From Larix kaempferi (Eukaryota > Streptophyta > Pinopsida > Pinales > Pinaceae), in assembly GCA_027924585.1 (NCBI GenBank), contig BSBM01000179.1:9978501-10042500 (forward strand): a DNA stretch of 64,000 nt, given 5' to 3'. The notes beneath the pieces are model-generated. The model did not search any database, was not told the DNA's origin, and was given only the letters and a program-made list of their open reading frames with translations. This document shows, one piece after another, positions 13,173 to 23,284 of the stretch; the stretch's first letter is position 1; each line of letters begins with the position of its first letter. A program made the position numbers and the translations under genes.

Positions 13173-14302
13173 TGTAGGGGTATTTTCAGTCTTGAAGGAG
13201 CTTGTGGTTGTGCTACTTGACTTCCTAGCAGATCATATAGGTTCATTGGTGCTTGGAATTGAGAAAGCACTTAATGAAAAATAATCCAACTTGAATCTAA
13301 AGATTGAAGCTCTCATATTCACAAGGCTTGTGATGGTTTCACATTCACCCTCTGTTTTCCATCCCTACATCAGGCCCCTTTCTGGACCTGTGCTTTCTGC
13401 AGTCAGCGATCGATATTACAAGGTTACTGCAGAGGCACTGAGGGTCTGTCGAGAGTTGGTTAGGGCAATTCGTCAAAATTGGAGATGTCACAGGTTTTTT
13501 GATTTTAATCCATATGTTCACCCCATTTACAATGCTATTTTAACAAGATTGGCAAATCAAGACCAATATCAAGAGGTGAAGGGGTGTGCTATTTCTTGCA
13601 TGGGTTTGGTCATTTAAACATTTGGTGATAAAATTCAAGGAGAACTACCAACGTGTTTACCTCTTCTTGTTGTTCATATGGGAAATGAGATAACACGCCA
13701 TACAGCAGTGAAGACATTTGTTGTTATTGCTAGCTCTTGTCTTCAGATAGATTTGTCATGTGTATTGGAGCATGTTTTTGCAGAACTAACAACATTTTTG
13801 CGAAAGGCCAATCGTGCATTAAGGAAAGCTTCACTGGGAACTTTAAATTGTTTAGTTGTAAATTGCTTATGGTGATAAAATCACTTCATCTACATTTGAG
13901 GCTATTAAAATAGAACTTCCCTCTCTAATCAGTGATGCAGACCTACATATGACTTCTTTAGCATTGGAACTCTGCGGTACAATGATGGCTGATCAAAATC
14001 ATCACCGAAATGTTGGTGTTGTAGTACGTGACAAGGTTCTTCCACAAATTCTTGTTCTAGTAAGGAGTTCATTGTTGCAAGGTCAAGCTCTATAGGATTT
14101 GCAATTTTTTTTTGCATCTTTGGTGTAGTCAGCAAACACGAGCTTTGATGCTTTATTGGATGCTCTTCTTTCAATTTCCAAACCTTCTCCACAATTGGGT
14201 GGTCTTGCAAAGCAAGCTCTCTATTTAATTATTCAGTGTGTGGTAGTTCTTTGCCTTGCTGCAGGAGATCGCAAATGTGCATCTACTATAGAAATGCTGA
14301 TG
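13173..14302 (+). pseudogene. CAND1: Captured CAND1 fragment 1 (HEAT-repeat protein)
   Basis: CAND1 binds cullins and promotes exchange of SCF substrate receptors; it is built of HEAT repeats. The translation follows plant CAND1 closely from the middle of the protein: FSVLKELVVVLLDFLADHIG, then NLKIEALIFTRLV, PSVFHPYIRPLSGPVLSAV, YYKVTAEALRVC, FDFNPYVHPIYNAILTRL, MGNEITRHTAVKTF, LRKANRALRKA, LSSDADLHMTSLALELCGTMM and KPSPQLGGLAKQALY. Stops and frame changes (for example a stop at 13,615-13,617, another near 13,875, and others near 14,092) show it is dead. The stretch is colinear with the protein without clear introns, so it could derive from one large exon or from a cDNA copy. It lies in the same orientation as TNP2, between CACTA subterminal sequences, so capture by the transposon is likely. 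Confidence 0.85.
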
Positions 14303-14436
14303 AAATCCTCATTTGTTTTGTAGTTGAAGAGATCAATCACAGAACAAGCAACCTTCGGCTTATTTCCCAATTCAGTGAATATTCTTATGATATATTTAGT
14401 GAATATTTGAAGAATTCTAAAGATGTTGAAGGCAGA
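14303..14436. other. Unassigned junction after CAND1 fragment 1
   Basis: The CAND1 similarity ends near 14,302 and about 130 bp of unrecognised sequence follows before the 245 bp repeat. Confidence 0.4.
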
Positions 14437-14497
14437 GACTCAGGGATCGTCCGATCGCGATGATCGATGGTTGCGGTTGCATTTTGTTTTGGGAGAT

Positions 14498-14540
14498 ATC
14501 CCACATTGACCACGAAGTTTTGTATCTTGGCGCTTATAAT
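14498..14540 (+). promoter_or_regulatory. snRNA-type promoter: USE plus TATA, copy 1
   Basis: ATCCCACATTG (14,498-14,508) matches the plant upstream sequence element consensus RTCCCACATCG at 10 of 11 positions. TTATAAT starts at 14,534, leaving 25 bp between them. That spacing is near the value known for Pol III-type plant snRNA genes; Pol II types are about one helical turn longer. Confidence 0.5.
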
Positions 14541-14568
14541 GCCAAGTCTAAGTAGTTTAATTAAACTC

Positions 14569-14669
14569 GTAGTGCAAAGGATTCTTGGTGGGGGATCTGG
14601 GTGATTGGACTCCACGAGAAGCTCACCAGCCCAGAGCCCGGGACGATCTGTTAGGTCCCCAATCCTTTT
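14569..14669 (+). ncRNA. Candidate Pol III small RNA, copy 1 (about 100 nt)
   Basis: The RNA would begin near 'gtagtgcaaagg', about 30-35 bp after the TATA start, and end in TTTT at 14,666-14,669. Its two ends pair (AAAGGATT with AATCCTTT), and GGGTGA can pair with TCACC inside. In copy 2 the end stem has different bases but still pairs, which argues for a conserved structure. I cannot match it to U1-U6, U3, 7SL, RNase P or MRP, or telomerase RNA. The start site is inferred. Confidence 0.4.
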
Positions 14670-14690
14670 GGAAACGTGGCATTAGAGAGC

Positions 14691-14772
14691 TCGTCAGATT
14701 CTTTTGAAGTCATAAGTTGGATATCTGATGCCTCTTGCTGTCGGTGGTATGGTGAGGTCGTCGGATTCCGAG
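14691..14772 (+). repeat. CACTA-like subterminal word cluster (shared with 17,655-17,727)
   Basis: It contains 'tctgatgcctcttgctgtcg', then 'gtggtatggtgaggtcgtcg' and 'gattc'. The same order occurs at 17,655-17,727, so a repeated CACTA-derived module flanks the second CAND1 piece through to 17.7 kb. Confidence 0.6.
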
Positions 14773-15358
14773 CTTTAATGCTTTATTGATTGATCGATGC
14801 TCTTCTTTCAAGTGCCAAACCTTCTCCACAATTGGGTGGTCCTACAAAGCAAGCTCTCTATTCAATTTCTCAGTGTGTGGCAGTTCTTTTCCTTGTTGTA
14901 GGAGATCGAAAATGTGCATCTACTGTAGAAATGCCGATGAACATTTTGAGAGACAGTAGCGGTGCCAATTCGGCCTGACAGCACCTTGCTCTTCTATGCC
15001 TACGTGAAATTGACAGACGAAAAGATCTTTGCCATCATGCAATCATTGAAGGCATTGTGATTGAGTCTATCCAATCTCCTTTTGAAGAAATAAAGTCAGC
15101 TGCTTCTTATGCATGCACTTGGAAACATAGCTATCGAAAACCTCTCAAAATATCTTCCATTTATTTTAAATCAAATTGACAACCAACAAAAGAAACAATA
15201 CCTTCTGTTACATTCCTTGAAGGAGGTTATTGCTAGGCAAAGTGTAGATGAAGATGGGCAAGTTGACTTGTAGGATGCATACGTTGACAAAATTCTAAGA
15301 TTATTATTTAATCATTGTGAGAGTGAGGAAGAGGGGGTGCGCAATGTTGTTGCAGAGC
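14773..15358 (+). pseudogene. CAND1: Captured CAND1 fragment 2 (overlaps fragment 1)
   Basis: The translation restarts about 150 bp upstream, in protein terms, of where fragment 1 ended: ALLSSAKPSPQLGGPTKQAL repeats fragment 1's KPSPQLGGLAKQALY. It then continues along CAND1 through [44 protein letters not shown], (frameshift) [19 protein letters not shown], then LLFNHCESEEEGVRNVVAE. At least one frameshift near 15,110 and stops in 'ttgtag' (15,271) and at 14,978 destroy the frame. The overlap shows either a duplication inside the transposon or two captures of the same host gene. The 245 bp repeat and the subterminal words lie exactly between the two fragments. Confidence 0.85.
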
Positions 15359-15783
15359 CGGATCGACAACCATCTTTCCCAGCCAAAAACCCACTTTAGC
15401 TTGGGCCATGATGAGACAATTGTTGGCAATATGGTAGTACAGAGTGTGCATATTGTCATTGATGACAATCAGATGAGACAAGGAAGCTTGTCATGCAGCT
15501 TTCCATGAAAGGGAATGGCAATCAGATGATGACATGAGCAGTGATGTATGATGGCTATGACCAAGGTGTTCATAGTTTAAATGAATGAAATGAGGTGGGA
15601 ACCACCATGCGCTTGAGATATCCGATCCTCAAAACAAGAAGAAATAGGAAGGGGTTTCCACTCACTAGATTGCTACTACATGAGTGCCATCATAAGCATA
15701 TTATCCATGCCATTTCCAAATTGGGGGTTATAATAATCAATTCTAGAATGTATAATGACAATCACTTGAAAATAGCGGGATAA
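15359..15783. other. Unassigned stretch between CAND1 and NUA fragments
   Basis: Translations such as RRNRKGFPLTRLLL (15,640-15,690) match nothing I recognise. It may be further captured exon sequence. Confidence 0.3.
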
Positions 15784-16045
15784 TTAAAAGAGGCCCATAT
15801 TTGCATTACTGCCTTGAAAGCAGATTTGGAAAAGGAACACTAGAACTGGCGCACTGCTCATAGTAACTATGAGAGGCAGGTTGTTCTCCAGGGAGAAACT
15901 AGGCAAGATTTGGGTAAAAACCCTAAATCATTGGCGACATTACAGGAGGAGGTATTGGATTTGTGTAAAGTTGCTGAGACAATTAAAGAAGAATGTGAAT
16001 CTTCTAAAGTTTCATGAGAGATGGATTTATTGGCATTGGTGTTAA
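15784..16045 (+). pseudogene. NUA: Captured fragment of nuclear pore anchor NUA (Tpr/Mlp)
   Basis: NUA is the plant homologue of Tpr/Mlp, a long coiled-coil protein of the inner nuclear basket. The translation reads ALKADLEKEH, then NWRTAHSNYERQVVLQGET, SLATLQEEVLDLCKVAETIK and EECESSKVS, which matches the conserved part of plant NUA in order. Stops at 15,781-15,783, in 'gaacactag' (15,835-15,843) and in 'tcatga' (near 16,015) disrupt it. It has the same orientation as the TNP2 gene and CAND1 fragments, so it is a second host gene carried in the same CACTA-derived segment. No matching neighbouring exons were identified. Confidence 0.75.
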
Positions 16046-16622
16046 TATATGAATGAAGGTTCGAAGTTGTATGGTAGGACGTTACATCCAAAGGTGAAAG
16101 TCCATCTGAAACTGAAAGGACCCATCTACGCGTTAGATATATCTGCTTGTTGAGAAAAGAATGCATTAAAAACCACCCTGTTGCGTTAGAGAAATATAAC
16201 GAGAGAGCTGGGGAGGGGAATGTTCCCATCAGTAGTTCTAATGCCACAGTTGCAAATGATAATGAGCTGAAAATATCTCTTTAAAATGAGTCTAATGTGA
16301 TCTCATCTCATAGCTGTAGAAACGATTCACTTCCACTTGAAGCAGCATCAACGTCCTTATCTGGTTCAGGAAACCAAAAATTCCATCATGAAAATATGTC
16401 AAAGGATAGTACTGCAGATGTTGAAATCCATAGTGAAGCACAGTGTAATACTGCAATAATGGACTGAAGGTTAACTCGTCTCGATCAGAATGTACATGTT
16501 GAGCTTCCACCTTTCCTTCCCGATCTAAATCTGAACGTTCATGATCATGATTTCCCCTGTAGCTTCAGGAAGAGGAGAAAGAAGGTTATGAATCTACACC
16601 CGAGGACAAGGAGAAAAATAAG
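16046..16622 (+). other. Possible further captured coding sequence, unidentified
   Basis: A mostly open plus-strand frame from about 16,085 to 16,625 encodes a serine/asparagine-rich stretch and then LPPFLPDLNLNVHDHDF and SFRKRRKKV, with stops near 16,282 and 16,464. This looks like a decayed plant protein but I do not recognise it. Confidence 0.35.
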
Positions 16623-16695
16623 AACATATAAATGAGACTCAGGGACCATCCGATCGGTTGATCAATGGTGGTGAACTATTTAGTCATTGTGATTT

Positions 16696-16739
16696 ATCCC
16701 ACATTGGTTGTGTGGATGAGTCTTTATGTGTTGATATAT
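16696..16739 (+). promoter_or_regulatory. snRNA-type promoter: USE plus TATA, copy 2
   Basis: ATCCCACATTG is at 16,696-16,706, identical to copy 1. The best TATA-like string is ATATAT at 16,734-16,739, 27 bp after it; 'tttatg' at 16,723 is an alternative. Confidence 0.45.
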
Positions 16740-16766
16740 GCAGGTCCTCCCTAATTCTTTCGACAC

Positions 16767-16864
16767 GTAGTGCAAAGGATAGGCGGGGGTGCTGAATGTT
16801 TGGAATCCACGAGAAGATCACCAGCTCGATGCTCGGCATGACCTGTTAGGCCCCCTATCCTTTT
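16767..16864 (+). ncRNA. Candidate Pol III small RNA, copy 2 (about 98 nt)
   Basis: It starts near 'gtagtgcaaagg' and ends in TTTT at 16,861-16,864. The end stem pairs CAAAGGATAGG with CCTATCCTTTTG. Compared with copy 1, bases on both sides of the stem have changed together. Internal words 'ccacgagaag', 'tcaccagc' and 'tgttagg' are kept. Its identity is unknown. Confidence 0.4.
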
Positions 16865-17214
16865 GGTACACATGGAAACTCAGTTGTTGACGAGGATAAT
16901 GATGTGGTAGTGATGTGTTGCAAACATGGAAGAACATGAATCTGAGATGGAAAAATGGCGTGGCTTTGACAAGGACGACAAGGTGGATAATGAAGTGGCA
17001 GTGTATAAGAACCAAGAGGAGTGGAAGCGCTTAAATACTAGAGCATGTAATTGATGGTCCTATGCTGTGTTGAAAAGGGGCTAAAAGAAAGCTAATACAA
17101 AGAATCGAAGCTCTTATAGGGCTAGTGTTAAAAAAAGGGTGGGACATGAAAACTTTATTTATAAAAGAACTAAGTTAAAAAAGTCTAGGGATAATGTTTT
17201 TTTAAAAAAAAATG

Positions 17215-17375
17215 TAAAATATCGGCAGATTTCCAGCGAACGGAATAGAGGTCGGATATTCGCCATACTAGGGAAATATCTTACGTTCCTGCCATACCAC
17301 TGACGGCTAAGAACGTCGGATGGCAAGAATTTTTGCATTCTGATGTCGTTGGTTATCCGACTTCAATGTTTAACT
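17215..17375 (-). repeat. CACTA subterminal sequence, inverted relative to 7200-7380
   Basis: The reverse complement aligns with 7204-7360: 'gaagtcggataaccaacgac', then 'gccatccgacgttcttagcc', 'agatatttccctagtatggc' and 'gaatatccgac'. It could be the 3' side of a smaller element (6.8-17.4 kb) or a nested relative. Confidence 0.75.
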
Positions 17376-17654
17376 TTATTTTTGCTCATTATATGAAAAG
17401 ACATGTTATTTCATGAAGAGGTGTAAAAGAAGGAGTATATATATATGAAGGTATTATGTGATGAAGTGTGACTGCATAAAATGCATTATAAATCAGAAGA
17501 AAGAAAAGAATAAGTGCAGCAGTCCAATAAAATTAGTGAAGAAATTTATCTCAAGGGTGGAAGGGTGGTGCTAGGGTAGGTTGGTGCTTGCAAAGGGGAG
17601 TAGGTGCTTCCTTGTCAGTCACGACTGACTAAATAGGGGTTCAAACTCATTGGA

Positions 17655-17745
17655 TTCTTTTTAATTCAAAATTCGTATATCCGACGCCTCTTGCCGTTGG
17701 TGGTATGGCGAGGTCGTCGGATTCATCATCATCATCATCATCTTC
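17655..17745 (+). repeat. Second subterminal word cluster plus short TCA repeat
   Basis: The order of words is as at 14,691-14,772, followed at 17,725 by six TCA units. The same 'gtcggattc' word recurs at 22,233 beside a longer TCA microsatellite. Confidence 0.6.
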
Positions 17746-19884
17746 CTTATTATAAATAATATTATAGGGACCTCCACCACCCAATACTTCAAAGAAGTAG
17801 GATCCTATTGATCCCTCTTATATCCATCTTAATGTTGTGGATAAATTCCATGTTGTTGACAATTCATTTACGTCTCATTAGGTCATTGTCTATGCATAGA
17901 TAAGTGCATGTATAATGTTTTTGTCCCTTCTCTCTTTTATTTACAATTCATTTTCAAAATATATTATTTTTTATAACTAGCATGCATCTTGTAGCACCTT
18001 TGGGGCTTACTTCTTACTCTTAGCATACTGTAATGGGATGCCATATGATATCATCCTTCCACAATTGTCAAGGAAATGTAGTTGAACTCAAAGGTTTTAT
18101 AAAATGGAAACCATCTAAAGTGATAATATCCAACAACATGACAAAATTGTTAAAAAGGGGAGAGTATGGTAATCGCACATTGTACTCATTATATTTTCAA
18201 ACATCTAAACCCTATGTTCTCTTGGATGTCCAAATTGTAATTGACAAACATTCAAATCTATTTGTGCGATATTCTCAAAGGTATTCCACCTACTAGATAT
18301 CATGATCAAACTAGATCCTCAAGAATATTTCCATTTTCATTGATGATGATTATGAAGATCTTCTTAGATGGAAACTCATATGGAAAATGGAATTTAATGA
18401 ATCATAATATAAACATAGCATAACTACTTGTACTCTTTCTCCCTCTTTTTCTTCACACAAGTTTTTATTTAAATAAATTTGGAATATTTTTTTTTTTGTT
18501 ATGGAAAGGGAAGTTTTGGATATTGCAAACCTGTAAAGGTGTTTTGGTGTTCATAAACTAAGCTCTAACTAAAATTTAAGTCAACTAAGGTTAATCACCA
18601 CAAAAGAAGGTTTCAAGTTTTAGAAATAGATTTTTGGAAAAACTATGGACATGCCAATGTAACTTTGGTTTTTCCTATAAGTTTTTGTTATACCTATGCA
18701 TATAGAAAGTTTTCATTACCTAGTTGTGATAAAATGTAACACTCTCGTAGACTTTTTTAGCGAATTCAATACTATAGCAATCGAATATGTTTTCTAAAAG
18801 TTATTTGAAATCACTTAATAGTAATTCCAATCCTCGTCTAGTGATACCTTGAAGGGATCTACCTCTATCTATATCATTCTAAAAAAGGTTAGATTGATTT
18901 TTTGAAATTTATCAAAATCACTTTATATTACACATCTTAAGACCATCCACACTATCTATCACAAGCATGTATCATTTACATCAATTCAAGCAACATATAA
19001 TAATTATTTTTCATAATGTTAGGCTTCATACTTTCAAATTTATCACATGTTAATCTATGATATTAATTATTTTTTCAAACAAGAATATTTATGAGCTAAC
19101 CACTTCACAATTGTTGGCATTGTATTTATAACATTAGCATTTTGGCACTCAAACTTCATGTTGATCATGCATCTTTATGTACAAAATAGTTTTGGACTAT
19201 TACCATTACTTTATATTATATACATCTTGGTCATATGTTTGTAATATCCCAACAAGTTGTTGAAGCATCCCAAAATGTGTGCATTGCACACTGTTTCCCA
19301 AAGTTCCTTTAATACATCTTAAACTCAAATTTTTACTTCTAATTACACCAAGGAGGCATGTGTCTTTATCTAATGCCTTATTTTTTATACAATTTAAGTA
19401 TAAAAATATGCAATGAAACCAATGTGAATATTAAATTCACACACTACTGCAATGCATATTATTTACTGCAAAGAGAAAGACAACCAAGAACAACACACAT
19501 TCCAACATTTAGTTCCACTAGATCACTTAATTGGTTTACAAAATTTTCCAACCGATATCGTGGATCACCAAGTGACTGCTAAATTCATTTTATTATTGTT
19601 TGATAGAATGAATAGTTGTCAATGGGGGTACATGATCCAATTCCAAGATGCAAATCAGAGGAAAAAATTAAGAGATTTGATTGAATAAATTATGGGGACA
19701 GAAACACGAAATACGAACAAGATGTCCACAAAGAAAAGAAGAACATAACAACGTTTGTATTGTTCTATGCATATTATGTATTGGAAGCTTAACTATTCTT
19801 GACATCAATGGAATTTGATATCTTGTTGAACTGTGATTAATGGAACAATAAGTATCTATTTCATTTTGACAAGCATCTGATTAG
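17746..19884. other. AT-rich, no gene seen
   Basis: Short open stretches (for example 18,033-18,296) show no domain. No repeat or RNA gene was recognised. Confidence 0.4.
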
Positions 19885-20103
19885 ATATTCTAGAAGACTC
19901 TTCCCAAAAGAGCGGTTCACACTTTTTTTTTTTTTACAGTAACGATTGACAAGCTTTTATATTGAAAAAAAGAGCAAAGTTACAATAGATATTCTAGAAG
20001 ACTATTCCCAAAAGAGCGGTTCAAACTTTTTTTGTTTTTACAGTAACGATTGACAAGCTTTTATATTGAAAAAAAGAGCAGAGTTACAATAGATATTCTA
20101 GAA
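19885..20103 (-). repeat. Tandem duplication of a LINE poly(A) end
   Basis: A unit of about 115 bp occurs twice (19,885-19,990 and 19,987-20,103), each with 'ttcccaaaagagcggttc', a T-run, and 'acagtaacgattgacaagct'. Read on the minus strand the T-run is a poly(A) tail, so this is the 3' end of the minus-strand LINE-like copy at 20.1-21.7 kb, duplicated in place. Confidence 0.6.
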
Positions 20104-21725
20104 GAGTACTGTTCCCAAAATTGGAGAGCTGTCATAGCAGGCTCATCCATTTCAAGTCTTTGATGTTCAGTCACACCCTCAATTCTACGACACCTATAGA
20201 TCTTTATATACTTTCCTAACAGTAAACAACAAAGGAAATACATTATCGTGCAAATAGATAGTTAACTTGCTTCTGAGCTATTATACACAAAAAACCAAAA
20301 CATCTAAAGAATCATGGTGAATTATGTAGAGCATTGATGGCCGATGTTCTCCTTGTTTCCATTCCTTGTTCCAACATTCTCCTCGTTGTTTCCATGGAAT
20401 ACCATAGAGTTTCTTTTGATATCAGACTCCATTCCATCCATCTTTGCTTCAACCACTTTCATACTATTGTGTAGCGAGCTAATCTGGGTGCTAATATCCC
20501 CGGAGCAAGGGAAACCATTGTCCATTTTTCCATAAAGTACCTCAAAGTACTCCTTCATTTTGCTATAGACAGTCCTGATTTTTGTATTATAGATCTAAAT
20601 GAAAGTGGCAAGATGAGACAGAGCTTTCTTCTAATCGGAGTATTCCCCCCTAAGCCTGCGGAGCTGACTCTCCAGCTCCATCAGATGCACAAGAACTTTC
20701 GAAGACGGGTTGTCCTCCCCACGGGGAGACTCCAGGTTGATAAGACTGTTATCCATCCCATGCTCATGAGATGTCCAATTCTTTATGTTTCTAGTCTCGC
20801 TGGAAATCCCATGGCGAGCAGAAGGGTGCAATACCGCCCCACCCAGGTTCTAATTGCTGCCCAATTCTAGAGAGGTTGCCCAGCCCTTTCCGTTACCTTT
20901 CTTGCCAAAGAGTCCCTGTGTTATTGGGTGCACAACCCCACCATAGTTATGACCAGTGCTCAATTCTAATGGCACCCAGTTTCTGCAATTGAATGGCTCG
21001 TCCACCTTGGAGAGACCCCATAGGAAATTTTGAGCCAACCCACCACGCGCTTTCCCAACACCTCCATTCCCTTGTCCTTGAACAACATCAAAAGCAGACA
21101 AATACTGCTTCACACCGGCCCCTCCTCCATTCTCATGGATATTCTTCATGCAACGGTGGCATTGCAGCAAAGAAAAGTTTGAGACCTTATCGGCCTCCAT
21201 TGTTGGCCGTTGAGGATTAAAAATTCTAATCGAAACTACGCAGGGTCCTTGGAGCACCCAATTCTCAACAGTTCAAAAATGCAGGATGGTGAACCTTCTC
21301 CCATGAAGCATGATATAAGGTAGGGAAGAAGGTGGACATAGTATTAAATTCATCCATGCGGGGCAGCTGGGATAAGACCGGTGAGGGCGCCAAGTGTTCT
21401 AGATGTACGCGGGAGAGGATCGATGCTAGGAAGAAGATCCCAAGGAAATCTTGCCTTTACTCCATAATTTTTTTTTGTATTTTGTAATGTTTGGGGGAAG
21501 GGAATTAGGATGCAAGGTGTTCATAAACAAAATAGGAAGGGGACTAAGGAACCCAGTTGGTAACAATGCTAAGGCCATTGATGATCATCGAACCACAATC
21601 TAAACCGACACCAATATTTGCCATGCGATCTGCTTCTTTATTGTTATTTCTCAGGACATGGAGGAAGGAGATGGAGTTAAAATCCTTAGCTACATAGGAG
21701 AAGAGGGTCTAAATATTAGAGGTGG
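20104..21725 (-). pseudogene. LINE-like 3' region: RNase H end plus an extra downstream frame
   Basis: On the minus strand, 21,540-21,690 encodes the end of a LINE-type RNase H (FLHVLRNNNKEADRMANIG) and stops at TNWVP. Downstream of it (lower coordinates) lie broken frames: 20,850-21,257 with LLQCHRCMKNIHENGG, 20,631-20,831 with LVHLMELESQLRRLRGE, and 20,322-20,558 with a helical segment (VVEAKMDGMESDIKRN). The order is RNase H, a cysteine-pair region, coiled coil, poly(A). The RT itself is not present. The words 'agagcggtt' and 'cacac' near both ends (19,912 and 21,776) may be a target duplication. The downstream frame is not a standard LINE part that I recognise. Confidence 0.55.
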
Positions 21726-21786
21726 TTTTTTTCCTTCGGAGTAAAAAAGGACTCCTCCCACACCTGCCAGCCCGAGAGCGGTTAAT

Positions 21787-21952
21787 CACACTTTCTTACA
21801 TAAGATTGTTCCTTGTTATTTTATTCTCATATCAATGATGAAAAATACAGAGAAATATTGGATTACTATGGAGCATCATGAGAAATACTAAGAATTTCCC
21901 CTTTAGCTTGCATTTAGTAACTTGACATCATCATCATCATCATCATCATCAT

Positions 21953-21993
<41 letters not shown>

Positions 21994-22115
21994 GCATCGT
22001 CATCTTCATCGTCATCATCATCATCACCATCATCATCAGCATCGTCATCTTCATCATCGTCATCATCATCATCACCATCATCATCTTCATCATCATCATC
22101 ATCCTCATCCTAATC

Positions 22116-22149
<34 letters not shown>

Positions 22150-22735
22150 ACATCATCGTCGTCTATGGATATCCAATGCAGATACCCAGAAAGAACAATA
22201 GCGTTTGGCGTCGATGGATTAGCGAGATCGTCGGATTCTTTTGTTCTAAGATGGGTAGAGTTTGTAATTGAATTTATAATTTTAAGAATATAGTAAAATG
22301 GTTTTAAATTATAAAGGTGATAATAGAATATGTTTTGATTTTACATTACTAATAAATAGAATCATGAGATAGAAACTAGGGAATCACTACTAGATAGAAT
22401 CCATTTCCTTGTTGTTCACACTTTCTTGCATAAGATTGTTCCTTGTTATCAGATTCTCATATCAATGATGAAAAATACAGAGAAAGATTGGATTACTATG
22501 GAGCATCATGAGCAATAATAATCATTTTCCCTTTAGCTTTCATTTAGTACCTTGACATCATCATCTTCTTCATCATCATCATCTTCATCATCATCGGCAT
22601 CATCATCTTCATCATCGTCATCATCATCATCATCATCACCATCATCATCAGCTTCGTCATCATCATCATCATCATCATCTTCATCATCATCATCACCATC
22701 ATCATCATCATAATCAATCATCGTCATCATCATCG
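21787..22735. repeat. 629 bp tandem duplication ending in TCA/ATC microsatellites
   Basis: The 150 bp block starting 'ttcacactttcttacataag' (21,787) recurs at 22,416, followed in both cases by long TCA repeats (21,925-22,150 and 22,556-22,735, with interruptions). Reading frames through these give only poly-Met or poly-Asp and are not genes. Confidence 0.85.
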
Positions 22736-23280
22736 TGTTACATAGTTACATAGTTCTTCCCTTTTCCTTATGATCAATTTATGGTTGAAATGGGATGTTT
22801 CGACGGGACCATGTTCTTAACCACTTGGTATTGCTAGGTGTTCCACACAAAAATAAAAATTGGGCATAATCTTGCTAAGCCCCAAAAGAGTAAAATGTGG
22901 CATTGTTGGGTTAGCATGGCCAGTTGATGTTGCTCTATAACGTCCAAGAATGAAGTACATATAAACCCATCACCATCATCCATGGTCATATTAAAAAAAA
23001 ATATTGACACGGAATTTGAATTGAGATTAGACATAATATCATGTTGATTAAGAACTCACACTAGTGACTACACATGTTGTACTGAAGGAACCTCCTAGGG
23101 TTTATGTAACATTTGAAGTGTGAAGAATTTAGTACTATTCGGTTTCAAGATGACCTTAAAAAAACTCAATGGCTCCAACCGAAGATACTGTATTAAAAGA
23201 AAAAAATTTAAAGAGAAATGAGACAAAAGATAGCGAGTGAATATAAGTGAGATTTTCAAAATGTTATCTGAATATAAGTG
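22736..23280. other. No gene seen
   Basis: AT-rich sequence without recognisable domains on either strand. Confidence 0.4.
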
Positions 23281-23284
23281 AGTA

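Larger units (their letters stand above)
14437..14690 (+). repeat. 245 bp repeat, copy 1 (partner at 16,623-16,870)
   Basis: Both copies start 'gagactcaggga', contain an ATCCCACATTG motif, then 'gtagtgcaaaggat', 'ccacgagaag', 'tcaccagc' and 'tgttagg', and end with 'atccttttgg'. Spacer sequence has diverged while these words are kept. See the promoter and ncRNA entries for the internal structure. Confidence 0.7.
16623..16870 (+). repeat. 245 bp repeat, copy 2
   Basis: Partner of 14,437-14,690, with the same order of conserved words. It again sits directly after a captured coding segment. Confidence 0.7.

Noticed and set aside
14569-16864. Identity of the small RNA as RNase MRP, 7SL, U3, U6 or telomerase RNA
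   Set aside because: Plants do transcribe some of these from USE/TATA promoters, but none of their conserved core motifs, nor a telomere-repeat template, is visible.
21914-22733. Poly-Met and poly-Asp open frames
   Set aside because: They are pure translations of TCA/ATC microsatellites.
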